Positions 25,839 to 34,695 of a stretch of DNA of 64,000 bases are shown here, in pieces. The stretch covers positions 1,612,001-1,676,000 of the forward strand of contig CAXXHC010000003.1 in the NCBI GenBank assembly GCA_963663525.2, given 5' to 3'. How positions within the stretch are numbered: position 1 is the first letter of the stretch; each line of letters starts with the position of its first letter. This DNA is from G963663525 sp963663525. Its GTDB lineage: Bacteria > Myxococcota_A > SURF-8 > G963663525. The position numbers and the translations under genes were made by a program. Under the pieces are notes generated by a model. The model ran no database searches. It worked only from the letters and a program-made list of their open reading frames with translations, and was not told the origin of the DNA.

Positions 25839-27374
25839 ATGGCGGTGGATATTCAACGACTTTTCGACAAACTGGGGCTGGCCGAGATCAATCCGGGTGC
25901 CTGTACAGGCGGCGGCTGGTGCGCGGAAACCGACGGACGCGAGGAACTGATTTCCTACAATCCCACGACCGGCGAACCGCTGGGCCGGATCGCCCAGGCC
26001 AATGCCGACGATTACGAGCACGTCGTGCATCAAGCCGAGGAGGCGTTTGCGTCCTGGCGCATGGTGCCCGCTCCCGTGCGGGGGGAAATCGTGCGGCAGA
26101 TCGGCGAAGAGTTGCGTAAGTATAAAGAACCATTGGGGAAATTGGTTTCCCTGGAAATGGGTAAGATCTACGTCGAGGGGCTGGGCGAAGTCCAGGAGAT
26201 GATCGACGTCTGCGATTTCGCCGTGGGTCTGAGCCGCCAGCTTTACGGCCTGTCGATGCACTCCGAGCGTCCGGGCCACCGTATGTACGAGCAGTGGCAT
26301 CCTTTAGGACCGATCGGCGTCATCACCGCGTTCAACTTCCCCGTAGCCGTGTGGGCCTGGAATGCTGCCATTGCGGCGATTTGCGGCGATACCGTGATCT
26401 GGAAACCGTCCAGCAAGGCTCCGCTGTGCGCTGTGGCGGTGCAGAACATCATGAACCGCGTGATGGAAAACAACAGCGTGCATGGGGTGTTCTCCATCTG
26501 TATCGGCAATCGCAAGAACGTGGGTGAAAAGATGATTGCCGACAAACGCCTGCCGCTGATTTCCGCAACGGGAAGCGTGGCGATGGGCAAGCGGGTGTCC
26601 TCGGTGGTCGGCGGTCGCTTGGGCCGCACCCTGCTGGAGTTGGGCGGCAACAATGCGATTATCGTGGATGAAACCGCCGATCTCGACCTCGCCACGCGGG
26701 CGATTCTCTTCGGCGCGGTGGGTACGGCGGGCCAGCGTTGCACCTCGACCCGGCGAATTTTCATGCAGTCTTCGATTGCCGAGGATCTTTCCGCACGCCT
26801 CGTAAAAGCTTATCGACAAGTTCAGATCGGCGATCCTCTGGACGAGCACACCCTCATGGGACCGCTCGTCGATCGCGCCGCCGTAGATACCATGATGGCG
26901 GCGGTCAAGGAACTCGAAGACGGGGGCGCGGAGATTCTCATCGGTGGCAACCCCTCGGAAATCGGCGGGAATTTCGTGCAGCCGACCATCGTCAAGACCA
27001 AGCACGACACACGCCTCGTCCACGAGGAAACGTTCGCGCCGATTCTTTACCTGATCGAATACGACAAACTGGAGGACGCCATCGCCTGGCAGAACGAAGT
27101 CCCGCAGGGGCTTTCCTCCGCGATTTTCAGCACCCACATGCGGGCGACCGAAACCTTTCTCAGCCACAAGGGCTCCGATTGCGGCATCGCCAACGTGAAT
27201 ATCGGTACGTCGGGCGCGGAAATCGGCGGCGCATTCGGTGGTGAAAAAGACACCGGCGGCGGGCGGGAATCCGGCTCGGACTCCTGGAAGTCGTACATGC
27301 GGCGTCAGACCTGCACCATCAACTGGTCCAAGGAACTTCCGCTGGCCCAGGGAATCAAGTTCGGAGACGATTGA
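25839..27374 (+). CDS. ALDH7-type aldehyde dehydrogenase (aminoadipate-semialdehyde type)
   Basis: 511 aa from the ATG at 25839 with GGAGGTG upstream. The frame stays open far upstream, but only antisense to the FG-GAP gene, so the longer version is rejected. ALDH motifs: 'GVITAFNFPVAVWAWN' (NAD site), 'ATGSVAMGKRV', 'LLELGGNNAIIV' with the catalytic Glu (about 267), and the nucleophile Cys (about 301) in 'GTAGQRCTSTRR'. These signatures and 'GGEKDTGGGRESGSDSWKSY' are typical of ALDH7/antiquitin, which oxidises alpha-aminoadipic semialdehyde in lysine degradation. Monocistronic; no other lysine genes nearby, so the substrate is inferred. Confidence 0.88.
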   Translation: MAVDIQRLFDKLGLAEINPGACTGGGWCAETDGREELISYNPTTGEPLGRIAQANADDYEHVVHQAEEAFASWRMVPAPVRGEIVRQIGEELRKYKEPLGKLVSLEMGKIYVEGLGEVQEMIDVCDFAVGLSRQLYGLSMHSERPGHRMYEQWHPLGPIGVITAFNFPVAVWAWNAAIAAICGDTVIWKPSSKAPLCAVAVQNIMNRVMENNSVHGVFSICIGNRKNVGEKMIADKRLPLISATGSVAMGKRVSSVVGGRLGRTLLELGGNNAIIVDETADLDLATRAILFGAVGTAGQRCTSTRRIFMQSSIAEDLSARLVKAYRQVQIGDPLDEHTLMGPLVDRAAVDTMMAAVKELEDGGAEILIGGNPSEIGGNFVQPTIVKTKHDTRLVHEETFAPILYLIEYDKLEDAIAWQNEVPQGLSSAIFSTHMRATETFLSHKGSDCGIANVNIGTSGAEIGGAFGGEKDTGGGRESGSDSWKSYMRRQTCTINWSKELPLAQGIKFGDD

Positions 27375-27633
27375 TTCTTCCACAAGGCGGAAAATAATTG
27401 GTGCAAAATCCCGTTTCGGCATTTGTAACTAACTGAAGTTATAGACTTTTATGCCCTCTCCCTTTGGGAGAGGGTTAGGGTGAGGGTAAACGAAAACTTC
27501 CCCTCACCCGGTGCTGAAGCACCGGCCTCTCCCAGCAGGAGATGTCGCTAACAAGTGATATGTCCGGGTTGTTTAACAAATGATTTGTCCGCTTTTGCGG
27601 ATTTCGGCGATATTTGTGCTGGAGGTTACCAGC

Positions 27634-28959
27634 ATGGAAAGACAGTATCCGGAATCCGCCGTGAGGCGGGCGATGAAAGTACAGGAAGTGATATTGAAGG
27701 CGATCGGTGGCGAGATCAAATGGATTCAGGCGGCGGATATTCTTGGTGTATCAGCGCGCACGATCCGTCGCATGCACGCCGAGTATCGCGAGCATGGTGT
27801 TTCGGGTCTGATGGATAAGCGCTCTAGCAGGCCATCACCCCGGCGTATTCCCTACGAGGAGGTGGAGCGGGTTTTGAAGCTATACCGTGAGAGCTATTTC
27901 GACTTCAATGTCCAGCATTTCCACGATCATCTGGTTCGGGATTACGATTTCGCCTACAGCTACAACTGGCTGCGCATGACCTTGCAGCAAGCAGGTCTGG
28001 TGAAAAAGAAAAAGGGGCGTGGCAAACATCGCAAGCGGCGTGAGCGGCGTCCGCTTTTCGGCCAGATGCTGCATCTGGATGGCAGCAATCATGAGTGGTT
28101 GTCGCTTTGTCCCGGCGAGCGCCAGGTGCTGCTTTTGGTTGTGGACGATGCGACGGGCAAGAATCTGGCCGGCGATCTGGTGGACGCCGAAGCGACGAAA
28201 ACCTGCCTGGGAATCATGCGTCACGTGGTCGAAGAATATGGGATCGCCGCTCAGTTGTACACGGATCGCCACAGCGTTTACTGGCATACGGCAAAAGCCG
28301 GAGGCAAGGTGGACAAAGACAATCCGACGCAATTCGGACGGGCGATGAATGAACTGGGGATCGAGATGATCCCGGGTTATTCGCCGCAGGCCCGGGGTCG
28401 TGGCGAACGCTGGAACGAGACCTGGCAGGACCGTCTGGTCAGCGAGATGCGGCTGAAAGGAATCGACCACATCGACGAGGCCAACCGCTATATCCAGAAC
28501 GTGTTTATCCCCGACATGAACCGGCGTTTTTCGGTGGAACCGACGAACCCGCAGAGCGCCTTCGTGAGCGCACGCGGCGCGGATCTGGACCGCATTTTCG
28601 CCATCCGCTACGAGGATCGTAAAGTGGGGATGGACAACACGGTGCACGCCAATTCGCTGGTTTTCCAGATCGAGAAATCGCGCTATCGGGTCAGCTTTAC
28701 CAGATGCCTGGTGGACGTGTACGAGCACCTGAACGGCAACTACAGCATTGTCTGGAAAGGGCGTGTCATTGGAAGATACGATCCGGCAGGAAAAATATTG
28801 GGTTTAACGCATTCTGGGAATCCGGATGGGCAACTGAAGAAGAAAGGCAGGACGAAACGCCCTGCCCATCCATCATCCACCCGTCGTGGCGCTCCGGTTG
28901 CTCCCCAGCAGAGCCCTATCCTCCAGACGGGCAAAGAAAGTGTATCGCAAGATGTTTGA
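27634..28959 (+). CDS. IS1202/ISNCY-family transposase
   Basis: 441 aa from the ATG at 27634 (GGAGG upstream). N-terminal helix-turn-helix ('WIQAADILGVSARTIRRM') and DDE core: Asp in 'MLHLDGSNHEWLSL' (about 147), Asp in 'QLYTDRHSVYWH' (about 211), Glu in 'ARGRGERWNETWQDRL' (about 265). The last 55 or so residues ('LKKKGRTKRPAHPSS...') are encoded by the shared structured element at 28801-28924 and look non-globular, so the ancestral C-terminus was probably near 'GRYDPAGKILG'. Confidence 0.9.
   Translation: MERQYPESAVRRAMKVQEVILKAIGGEIKWIQAADILGVSARTIRRMHAEYREHGVSGLMDKRSSRPSPRRIPYEEVERVLKLYRESYFDFNVQHFHDHLVRDYDFAYSYNWLRMTLQQAGLVKKKKGRGKHRKRRERRPLFGQMLHLDGSNHEWLSLCPGERQVLLLVVDDATGKNLAGDLVDAEATKTCLGIMRHVVEEYGIAAQLYTDRHSVYWHTAKAGGKVDKDNPTQFGRAMNELGIEMIPGYSPQARGRGERWNETWQDRLVSEMRLKGIDHIDEANRYIQNVFIPDMNRRFSVEPTNPQSAFVSARGADLDRIFAIRYEDRKVGMDNTVHANSLVFQIEKSRYRVSFTRCLVDVYEHLNGNYSIVWKGRVIGRYDPAGKILGLTHSGNPDGQLKKKGRTKRPAHPSSTRRGAPVAPQQSPILQTGKESVSQDV
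28801..28924 (+). ncRNA. Shared structured IS element, IS1202 copy (candidate RNA)
   Basis: Starts GGTTTAACGCATTCTGG and ends GCCCTATCCTCC. Pairable segments: GGATG/CATCC enclosing hairpin GGCAGG/CCTGCC; 3' hairpin GGCGCT...AGC-AGA-GCC; and GGAT-GGGC with the terminal GCCCTATCC. The same layout occurs in the IS3 and ISL3 elements of this window with different helix sequences. Here it reads in the transposase direction and overlaps the end of the transposase gene. Expression as RNA is inferred, not shown. Confidence 0.6.
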
Positions 28960-29110
28960 AATACCAACCGGACATTTCATTTGTTTTTAATACCGGACAA
29001 CTCCAAATGTTGTTGACACTCTCCCAGCAGGAGAGGCAATCGGACCCTGCGGGTCCATTCCAATGCACGCTTTTTTTCGCTTCTGACCGGTTCCACGGTT
29101 TCGGACCATT

Positions 29111-29144
29111 ACGGCGAAGACGAGTTCCGTCTTCGCCGTTTTTC
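29111..29144 (+). terminator. Rho-independent terminator
   Basis: Perfect 11-bp stem ACGGCGAAGAC/GTCTTCGCCGT with a 7-base loop, followed by TTTTT. It lies between the IS-split repeat and the YihY gene and probably ended transcription coming from the aldehyde dehydrogenase before the IS inserted. The rest of 29057-29300 shows nothing I can name. Confidence 0.85.
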
Positions 29145-29300
29145 GTGGTTTTTTCCACCCGAAGCTTTTCAACTTGCCACGAAGCGATTACACTTTCACG
29201 AACGGACCGAAAACGTCATTGCCGATACGTCACCGAACGTCGCACCGCTCCCTTCGGAATGCCGGATCGTTTTTCGAGCGGAAAAGGCGGGGGATGAAGG

Positions 29301-30671
29301 TTGGCGAAATCGCATCGCAAGGGAGTCGCCACATCCATGCAAGGGAAAATCACCGAGATTCGGGGGCGTGTCCACAAGACTGTCGAAGAGTTTCAAACGA
29401 AGGTCAGGCAGCGGGAAAATCTGGCCTGGAAGCGGCTCGGCGGAGCGGAAGACACCCGCTTCGAAACCCTGCTGCGGGGACTGAGCCTGCTCGTGCGTGG
29501 TCTGGTCGTAAACGACCAGCTTCGTCGGGCTCGTGCTTTGACCTACACGACGATTCTTTCCACCCTTCCCATCGGTATGATCGGCCTGATGGTGCTCGAA
29601 AAATTCGACGCCTGGGAGAAGGTCCGGCAAAGCTATCTTCCCATGGTCACAGGGGAATTTCCGGGACTGGCGAAGATCCTGGACACCGTGCTGGACCACA
29701 TCGAGTCCGCCAACCTCAAGGCGCTGGGAATCATGGGTATCGCGTTTCTGCTCACCACTTTGTACAACATGGTGATGGAAGTGGAAGTCGCGTTGAACGA
29801 AGTCTGGCAGGTGCCCGAAAAATCCGGGACTTTTTTACGTATCCTACGGATATTGCTTCTGTTTCTCGTGGTCCCGGCGCTCATGCTGGCTGCAATCTTC
29901 TTGGAGGCGATCAACAAGGAAGCCTTCGGCCCGGTGTTGGAAATGGTAGGGATCGGACATATCACCGGCTGGACCAGCCTCGTCACCGTGATTCTGGCTT
30001 CCATCGCCGGGGCATGGGTCTACAAATTGCTGCCGAATTCGGCCATTCCCTGGCGGGCGGCCTTGTTGGGGGGGGCGGTCAACGCTGTGCTATTCACTTT
30101 GGGCACGAAACTGTACTTCATGTTACAAGTTGGTGTGGCGAAGCTGAGCATGGTGTATTCCACCCTGGCGACCCTGCCGTTCACCTTGATCTGGATTCAG
30201 TGGAGCTGGGTGATTTTCCTCATCGGGGCGGAGTTTTCCTTCGCCGAGGCCGGTTCGCGACGACGTAGCGGCCTGTACCATCATCGAGACCTCTCTCCCC
30301 ACCACGACGAAGTAACGGCGCTGCTGATCCTCTCCCTGCTGGCAAGAAATGCCCAAGTGTCCGTAACAACGAAGGAAATCGCGACTCGCCTGGAACGTCC
30401 CCTGGCTTTCGTGCTGGATCTGCTCAAGCGTTTGTCACGGGCGAAGCTGGTGCGTAAAGAGGGGAAAGCATGGCGATTGGCGGATCCGGACCTGAAGACC
30501 GCTTCCGTCGGTCGGCTCGCGCCCCAACTGAATATCGCGGGAAGCGGGCCTCGACCGGATGATTTGTCGGGACTAGACCGTCTCGCCTCGGAAATGCTGC
30601 GTGGCAAACGAATGGGAGAGGAGGAGAGGGACGACCTCGCCTGGCTGGCGGAACGCTGGGAAGAAGCGTAG
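29301..30671 (+). CDS. YihY/BrkB-family membrane protein with winged-helix tail
   Basis: 456 aa with a TTG start at 29301 after GGGGGATGAAGG; an ATG at 29337 is the alternative. The N-terminus is amphipathic (about 60 residues), then six hydrophobic segments between about residues 80 and 310 with the family motifs 'RRARALTYTTILSTLPI', 'NEVWQVPEK' and 'YSTLATLPFTLIWIQWSWVIFLIGAE'. After the membrane part, about residues 330-456 contain a winged-helix-like region ('VTTKEIATRLERPLAFVLDLLKRL'), a known extension in some family members. Transport role uncertain. Confidence 0.9.
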   Translation: MAKSHRKGVATSMQGKITEIRGRVHKTVEEFQTKVRQRENLAWKRLGGAEDTRFETLLRGLSLLVRGLVVNDQLRRARALTYTTILSTLPIGMIGLMVLEKFDAWEKVRQSYLPMVTGEFPGLAKILDTVLDHIESANLKALGIMGIAFLLTTLYNMVMEVEVALNEVWQVPEKSGTFLRILRILLLFLVVPALMLAAIFLEAINKEAFGPVLEMVGIGHITGWTSLVTVILASIAGAWVYKLLPNSAIPWRAALLGGAVNAVLFTLGTKLYFMLQVGVAKLSMVYSTLATLPFTLIWIQWSWVIFLIGAEFSFAEAGSRRRSGLYHHRDLSPHHDEVTALLILSLLARNAQVSVTTKEIATRLERPLAFVLDLLKRLSRAKLVRKEGKAWRLADPDLKTASVGRLAPQLNIAGSGPRPDDLSGLDRLASEMLRGKRMGEEERDDLAWLAERWEEA

Positions 30672-30961
30672 CCACGTCAAGAGGGGGGGAGAACGGGCTC
30701 TTGTTCCAGGGGTGCATCACAGGATATTGTCATTTTACTCAAATTGCATATCGCTCACTCCGAGTGCCGCCCTTAGGGCGGTGTATCGAGGAGTAAATAG
30801 TATGGTTTGATACGATTTGCTTCGCAAATCACTCGCCATGAGCGGTTTTTGCAAAGTGGCAATTTTTTGTGATGTCCCCTCATTCCATCGAAGCGCTACT
30901 TTTCCCTACATTTTTCATTCGTTTTCGCATAAAAAGAAGAATCTGGTTCTAATTTTTCCGG
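30672..30961. other. Intergenic region with a short palindrome
   Basis: No gene. Contains a perfect palindrome CCGCCC-TTA-GGGCGG at 30767-30781 inside a longer imperfect dyad (TTTACTC...GAGTAAA at about 30735-30797). No clear promoter pair is visible. Confidence 0.6.
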
Positions 30962-33073
30962 GTGGGAGCGCGTCTCTCGCCGAAGCAATGGATCGTCGCC
31001 GTGGCGCAAGCTCTCGAAAACAAAAAGAAACAGCCTCCTTTCCTGCTTTATTTGCTGGCTTTCACCATGCCGGTGATGGCAGGAGGAAACTTTCCCGTGG
31101 TGCTTACGGCGTCGTCGGCGCATCTTATCTGGGTGGCGATGCTGCTGGTCGCCTGGGGGTTCGCCAACGCCACGAGGCCGGAGAATCTCAAAGCGTTGTT
31201 GCGCGACGGCGGATGCCTCGTGTTTTTCCTGTTGCCTCTGTACATGATCGTGCATCTGGCGATTTTTACTCAGGAATTTCACTCTTCGGTGTCTTCCACG
31301 CTGTTGTGGATGGAAGCGATGATGATGGGCGGCCTCGTGGTGCTCTATCGCCTCGACGACCGTCGCCTGCTGCACCTCGGTTTCGCACTCGGCGGGGGTG
31401 CGGCGTTTAGCTCTCTCTATGGCGTGTACCAGGTGTTCTGGGGCTTCGACCAGCTTCGGGACTTCGCCCGGCAGGCCGAAATTATTCCCTCACTCGTCGA
31501 TATGGTGGAGCGATCCGTCCAGGCCTTCAGCACCTTTCCCGGCGTAAACATGTTCGGCGGCTACTTGCTGCCTTATCTCGTGCTGGCTCTGGGAGGCGTA
31601 CTTTTCCTCCGAGAGACGCGGTACCGCGTCGCATCGCTGATCATGCTGCTTTGTGTCGTGGCCGGTCTGTGGTCCTCGATGTCGCGGGGAGCGATTGCCC
31701 TGGCCGTGGTATTTGTTCCCTGGGTGGTGCTTTTGCGCTTCGGTACGTCCAAAACCGGTCGTTTCATGTTTGTGGCCTATACGGTAGCGGTGCTTCTTGC
31801 CGGCGGTGTGATGGCGGTCTGCCTGCTTTCCGGAGCCCCCGCCCGCTGTCCGATTGTCGGGACTGCACTCGCACGCATCGCCGACGATCCCGCCTGGTTG
31901 GGACGCCTGGGCTACTGGCGGGCGGCCTGGGAGATGGGAGTGTCGTATTTTCCCATGGGAGCCGGTTTCGGCACCTACGGTTCGTTGAGCTATCCGTTTC
32001 AGACCAACGTTCAGTACAGCGGCCATACCCACAACCTGCTGCTTTCTTTCTGGTCGGAACTCGGACTCGCAGGCGTGGCGCTGCTTTTCGCGCTTCTCGT
32101 GCCGCTCGTGTCCAGGGGTATCCGGCAGGGCAGGCGAGGCGTTTTGCTGCTCACGGCGCTGGGAATCATGCTGCTTCACGCGATGCTGGACATTGATTTT
32201 CATTCTCCGGCCATCGTCGGCGGATTTTTCGTGCTTGCCGCCGCCATTTTAACTCCGCGACTGCCCAAGCCACCGCCAACGCCGCTTCCCAGCCACCATG
32301 TCGTGCAGGTCGTCGCCGCAGTGGCGATGATTCTGGCGGTTTTCGGTCTGCGGGTGCTGACGTGGCTGGCGGGGGACCAATTCGGCCTGGCGACGCTGGC
32401 CCTGGAGAACCGCAACGAGCGGCAGGCGCTGTCGCTGTGTGAAAGTTCCCTCAAGGTCTGGCCCTACAATACCGAAGCATGGCGTATGGCGGCGGATCTG
32501 CGCCTTTCGGAAGGGGATTCCAAGGGGGCGTTGCTTGCCGCCGGAAAGGCGGTGGAGATGTCGCCGAAGCTTCCCCACGTCTACCTCACGCGGGCGCGTA
32601 TCCGGCAGGCGACGGGCGACACCGAGGGCGCGGGCCGCGATTTCGGCAAGGCCGATGCCCTGGCCCCGATGCGGCTGTCCATTCGGGTGGCGCGTGCGGG
32701 GTGGGAGGTGCAGTACGGCGACGTGGACAAGGCGCTGGCGCTCGTCGAACAGGCGCTGCCGCTGGCGTGGAAGATCGTCGAGCAAAGAGATCCCAACGCC
32801 TTCGACGTCTTCGAGCTGCTGTTCCTGAAAGGGTCGATTCACATTTACCGCAGCCAGTGGGACGAGGCGATTGACGCCTACGATCACATCATCGCGCTTT
32901 CGAAAAAGCCTCTGATTCTCAAGAATTACACCAGCAACCGCCAGACCGGGATGACGCTCGAAGAGTTGGGAGAGCGCGCCGAAAAATTCAAGAAACGGGC
33001 GATTCGCGACCGCAACAAGGCCCTGATCGACGCTTTGAAACCTCCCGCGAGCGAGTCCGGAGAGGAGCCGTAA
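30962..33073 (+). CDS. O-antigen-ligase-like (Wzy_C) membrane protein fused to TPR domain
   Basis: 703 aa using a GTG start at 30962 (weak ribosome site; GTG at 31001 is possible). About ten membrane helices from residue 25 to 480, with the periplasmic loop motif 'GAGFGTYGSLSYPFQTNVQYSGHTHNLLLSFWSELGLAG', which is characteristic of Wzy_C/WaaL polymerases and ligases (His and Tyr in 'YSGHTHN'). From about residue 490 the sequence is soluble and TPR-like ('ALSLCESSLKVWPYNTEAWRMAA', 'HVYLTRARIRQATGDTEGA'). Probably polymerises or transfers surface glycans. Monocistronic. Confidence 0.85.
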   Translation: MGARLSPKQWIVAVAQALENKKKQPPFLLYLLAFTMPVMAGGNFPVVLTASSAHLIWVAMLLVAWGFANATRPENLKALLRDGGCLVFFLLPLYMIVHLAIFTQEFHSSVSSTLLWMEAMMMGGLVVLYRLDDRRLLHLGFALGGGAAFSSLYGVYQVFWGFDQLRDFARQAEIIPSLVDMVERSVQAFSTFPGVNMFGGYLLPYLVLALGGVLFLRETRYRVASLIMLLCVVAGLWSSMSRGAIALAVVFVPWVVLLRFGTSKTGRFMFVAYTVAVLLAGGVMAVCLLSGAPARCPIVGTALARIADDPAWLGRLGYWRAAWEMGVSYFPMGAGFGTYGSLSYPFQTNVQYSGHTHNLLLSFWSELGLAGVALLFALLVPLVSRGIRQGRRGVLLLTALGIMLLHAMLDIDFHSPAIVGGFFVLAAAILTPRLPKPPPTPLPSHHVVQVVAAVAMILAVFGLRVLTWLAGDQFGLATLALENRNERQALSLCESSLKVWPYNTEAWRMAADLRLSEGDSKGALLAAGKAVEMSPKLPHVYLTRARIRQATGDTEGAGRDFGKADALAPMRLSIRVARAGWEVQYGDVDKALALVEQALPLAWKIVEQRDPNAFDVFELLFLKGSIHIYRSQWDEAIDAYDHIIALSKKPLILKNYTSNRQTGMTLEELGERAEKFKKRAIRDRNKALIDALKPPASESGEEP

Positions 33074-33222
33074 GCCCCCGATACTGCGAACGTTCTTCGT
33101 TTTGCAGGGGGAGTGGCTGAAATCGTGGAGTTTTTGCGCTTTTTTCTTGCCCGCAAGGGAAGGATCTGCTAGTAAACCCGAACTGCAACGGCGCTTTGTG
33201 CGCCAAGGTTCTTTGATGACAG

Positions 33223-33310
33223 GCCGAAGTGGCGGAATTGGTAGACGCGCTAGATTCAGGATCTAGTGCCCGCTTAGGGTGTGGGGGTTCGAGTCCCCCC
33301 TTCGGCACCA
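33223..33310 (+). tRNA. tRNA-Leu (CAG)
   Basis: 88 nt class II tRNA. Acceptor GCCGAAG pairs with CTTCGGC; the anticodon stem CTAGA/TCTAG encloses loop TTCAGGA with anticodon CAG at 33257-33259; a long variable arm (TGCCCGCTTAGGGTGT); T-loop GGTTCGAGTCC; CCA is encoded. It marks the left edge of the accessory island, so it may be the integration site, although I cannot see the matching second att copy. Confidence 0.97.
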
Positions 33311-33318
33311 ATAATATC

Positions 33319-33351
33319 AAGCACTTACGAGTTTTCGTAGGTGCTTTTTTT
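33319..33351 (+). terminator. Rho-independent terminator after tRNA-Leu
   Basis: Stem AGCACTTACGA with TCGTAGGTGCT (one G-T pair), 4-base loop, then seven T residues. Nine bases downstream of the tRNA 3' end. The following 33352-33472 holds a short direct repeat CGTGGCAA (twice) and no gene. Confidence 0.88.
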
Positions 33352-33472
33352 GTGGGCTGAAAAAACCTCTCGTGGCAATCCGTGGCAAATTTTCGGGGTT
33401 CAGTATTTTTTCGGGAGTGAATCCGAGGCTGAAATGGGGCTGATTTTGGGCTTAGAGTGTGATTGAAACTTG

Positions 33473-34174
33473 TTATCGACGGCTTGACGGCACAAGGTTC
33501 CCGTCTCTGACACACCGGACGTACTGACCGTTAGTGAGATGGCTAAGGTCAACATACCCATAATAGAAATAGACTCCCCAAACATAGTTGCTCTCACTGT
33601 CCTCTTCGTCCAATGATGAAGACCAGGTAAGGACGTGAGGACAGTCACCGTGCAATGCCTCTGGCCAGTAACAGCCATTGAGTCCTCCATCATTAGAGCA
33701 GGATTCTGGGTTGCAGTAGTTTGAACTCTGGCATAAATCGTACCGTAAACAGGATTCAGACGAGGTTACACCACACTGTGGACATTCATCCTTTACGTCA
33801 CACTCCCCATCAATTTCTATGTCCGGACAATTTCGAATTAGTGATCGTAATTCACTGATATTGGGAAGACGCCACCCACCATTATCCAAAGTTAAATCTT
33901 GGCAGTAAGTTTTTGCTTCTTCCCAATTTATAACTTCGGTTAGGAGTTCTTGTGGCCATTCAAAACCGGTGGAGAAATCGGTACAGACACCATCCGTGCA
34001 GTAAAACGGGAAAGTCCCACAAACACTATCTGTACAAATATTGGAGCCACATTCCAGTTTCTTTTCCTGTCGGTTTCCGTGGCAATCGAACCAGTACACG
34101 TCATTATTGAAACATTCTGTGGAAAACTGAGTGTCGTTAACACATTCATTTCCTAGGCACGGGCAATCGTCACA
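33473..34174 (-). pseudogene. DUF1566-type Cys-rich protein, 5' end removed by IS3 copy 1
   Basis: The frame is open from the IS3 junction at 34174 to the stop at 33473, with no natural start in the retained part (a GTG at 34099 could act as one). Residual N-terminus is Cys-rich ('CDDCPCLGNEC', 'CGSNICTDSVCGTF'), then a DUF1566/Fib_succ-like domain: 'INWEEAKTYCQDLTLDNGGWRLPNISELRSLI', 'WSSSLDEEDSESNYVWGVYF' and 'YVRCVRDG' at the end. Members are usually lipoproteins; the missing part should hold the signal peptide. A second DUF1566 gene is at 53626. Confidence 0.8.
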
Positions 34175-34273
34175 TGCTTATCGTCTGGGAAACTTGGACA
34201 CGGAGTTAATGTGTAGATGGAGTTGATTCCGGCTCCCAAGATCCGGCAGAATGACCGGAGGAAGGAGCGAGTC

Positions 34274-34663
34274 ATGAGTGAGAATCCGAAAAAACGCCAA
34301 GCTTCGAAACAACCGAAAGCCGGTACCCGTGAGGATGGATCGGGCGAGGATTTCATCCGTAAGGTCCGACGCAAAACCCGTCGCCGGTACACCGCCGAGG
34401 AAAAAATCCGCATCGTGATGGAAGGTCTGCGAGGCGAGTTGTCCGTGGTGGATCTGTGCCGCCGGGAAGGCCTTCATTCCAACGTCTATTACAAGTGGCT
34501 GAAGGACTTCATGGAGGCGGGCAAGGCCCGACTGTCGGGGGATACTCGCCGGGATGCCAGCAGGGATGAGGTGGACGGCCTCAAACGTGAGAATGCTCGG
34601 CTCAAAGAGCTGGTTGCAGAACTGGCGATCGAGAACCATGGTTTAAAAAAAATTGTGAGCTGA
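34274..34663 (+). CDS. IS3-family OrfA (copy 1)
   Basis: 129 aa from the ATG at 34274 (GAAGGAG upstream). Helix-turn-helix 'RRYTAEEKIRIVMEGLRGE...VVDLCRREGLHSNVYYKWLK' and a leucine-zipper-like end ('LKRENARLKELVAELAIEN'). A run of eight A at 34645-34652 just before the stop allows a -1 shift into a frame that stays open into orfB, so a fused OrfAB transposase is likely made. Confidence 0.92.
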   Translation: MSENPKKRQASKQPKAGTREDGSGEDFIRKVRRKTRRRYTAEEKIRIVMEGLRGELSVVDLCRREGLHSNVYYKWLKDFMEAGKARLSGDTRRDASRDEVDGLKRENARLKELVAELAIENHGLKKIVS

Positions 34664-34695
34664 AACTCTACGAGAGGCAAGGAAAGGAGCATCTC

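Larger units (their letters stand above)
27543..29018 (+). mobile_element. IS1202-type (ISNCY) insertion sequence, 1476 bp
   Basis: Flanked by an exact 16-bp direct repeat CTCTCCCAGCAGGAGA (27527-27542 and 29019-29034). Ends are TGTCGCTAACA at the left and, reverse-complemented, TGTCAACAACA at the right. Subterminal repeats of the form AACAAATGATNTGTCCGG occur twice at each end. A TGT start and a target duplication of about 16 bp fit what I recall of the ISTde1 group of the IS1202 family. One transposase gene, plus the shared structured element at 28801-28924. Confidence 0.88.
27454..29056. repeat. Dispersed palindromic repeat, copy C, split by an IS
   Basis: Inverted relative to copies A and B. 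The left part (27454-27542) runs from CCCTCTCCC to CTCTCCCAGCAGGAGA; the right part (29019-29056) resumes with the same 16 bases and ends GGACCCTGCGGGTCC. Removing 27543-29018 plus one 16-bp duplicate restores a full repeat. Confidence 0.85.

Noticed and set aside
28801..28924. Shared IS element as an integron attC site or a group II intron domain
   Set aside because: No GTTRRRY/RYYYAAC core pair as in attC, and no domain V-like GAGC...GTTC hairpin; the architecture differs.
29111..29144. The hairpin as part of the dispersed repeat
   Set aside because: Its sequence is unrelated to the repeat arms and it has a T-run, so a terminator is the better reading.
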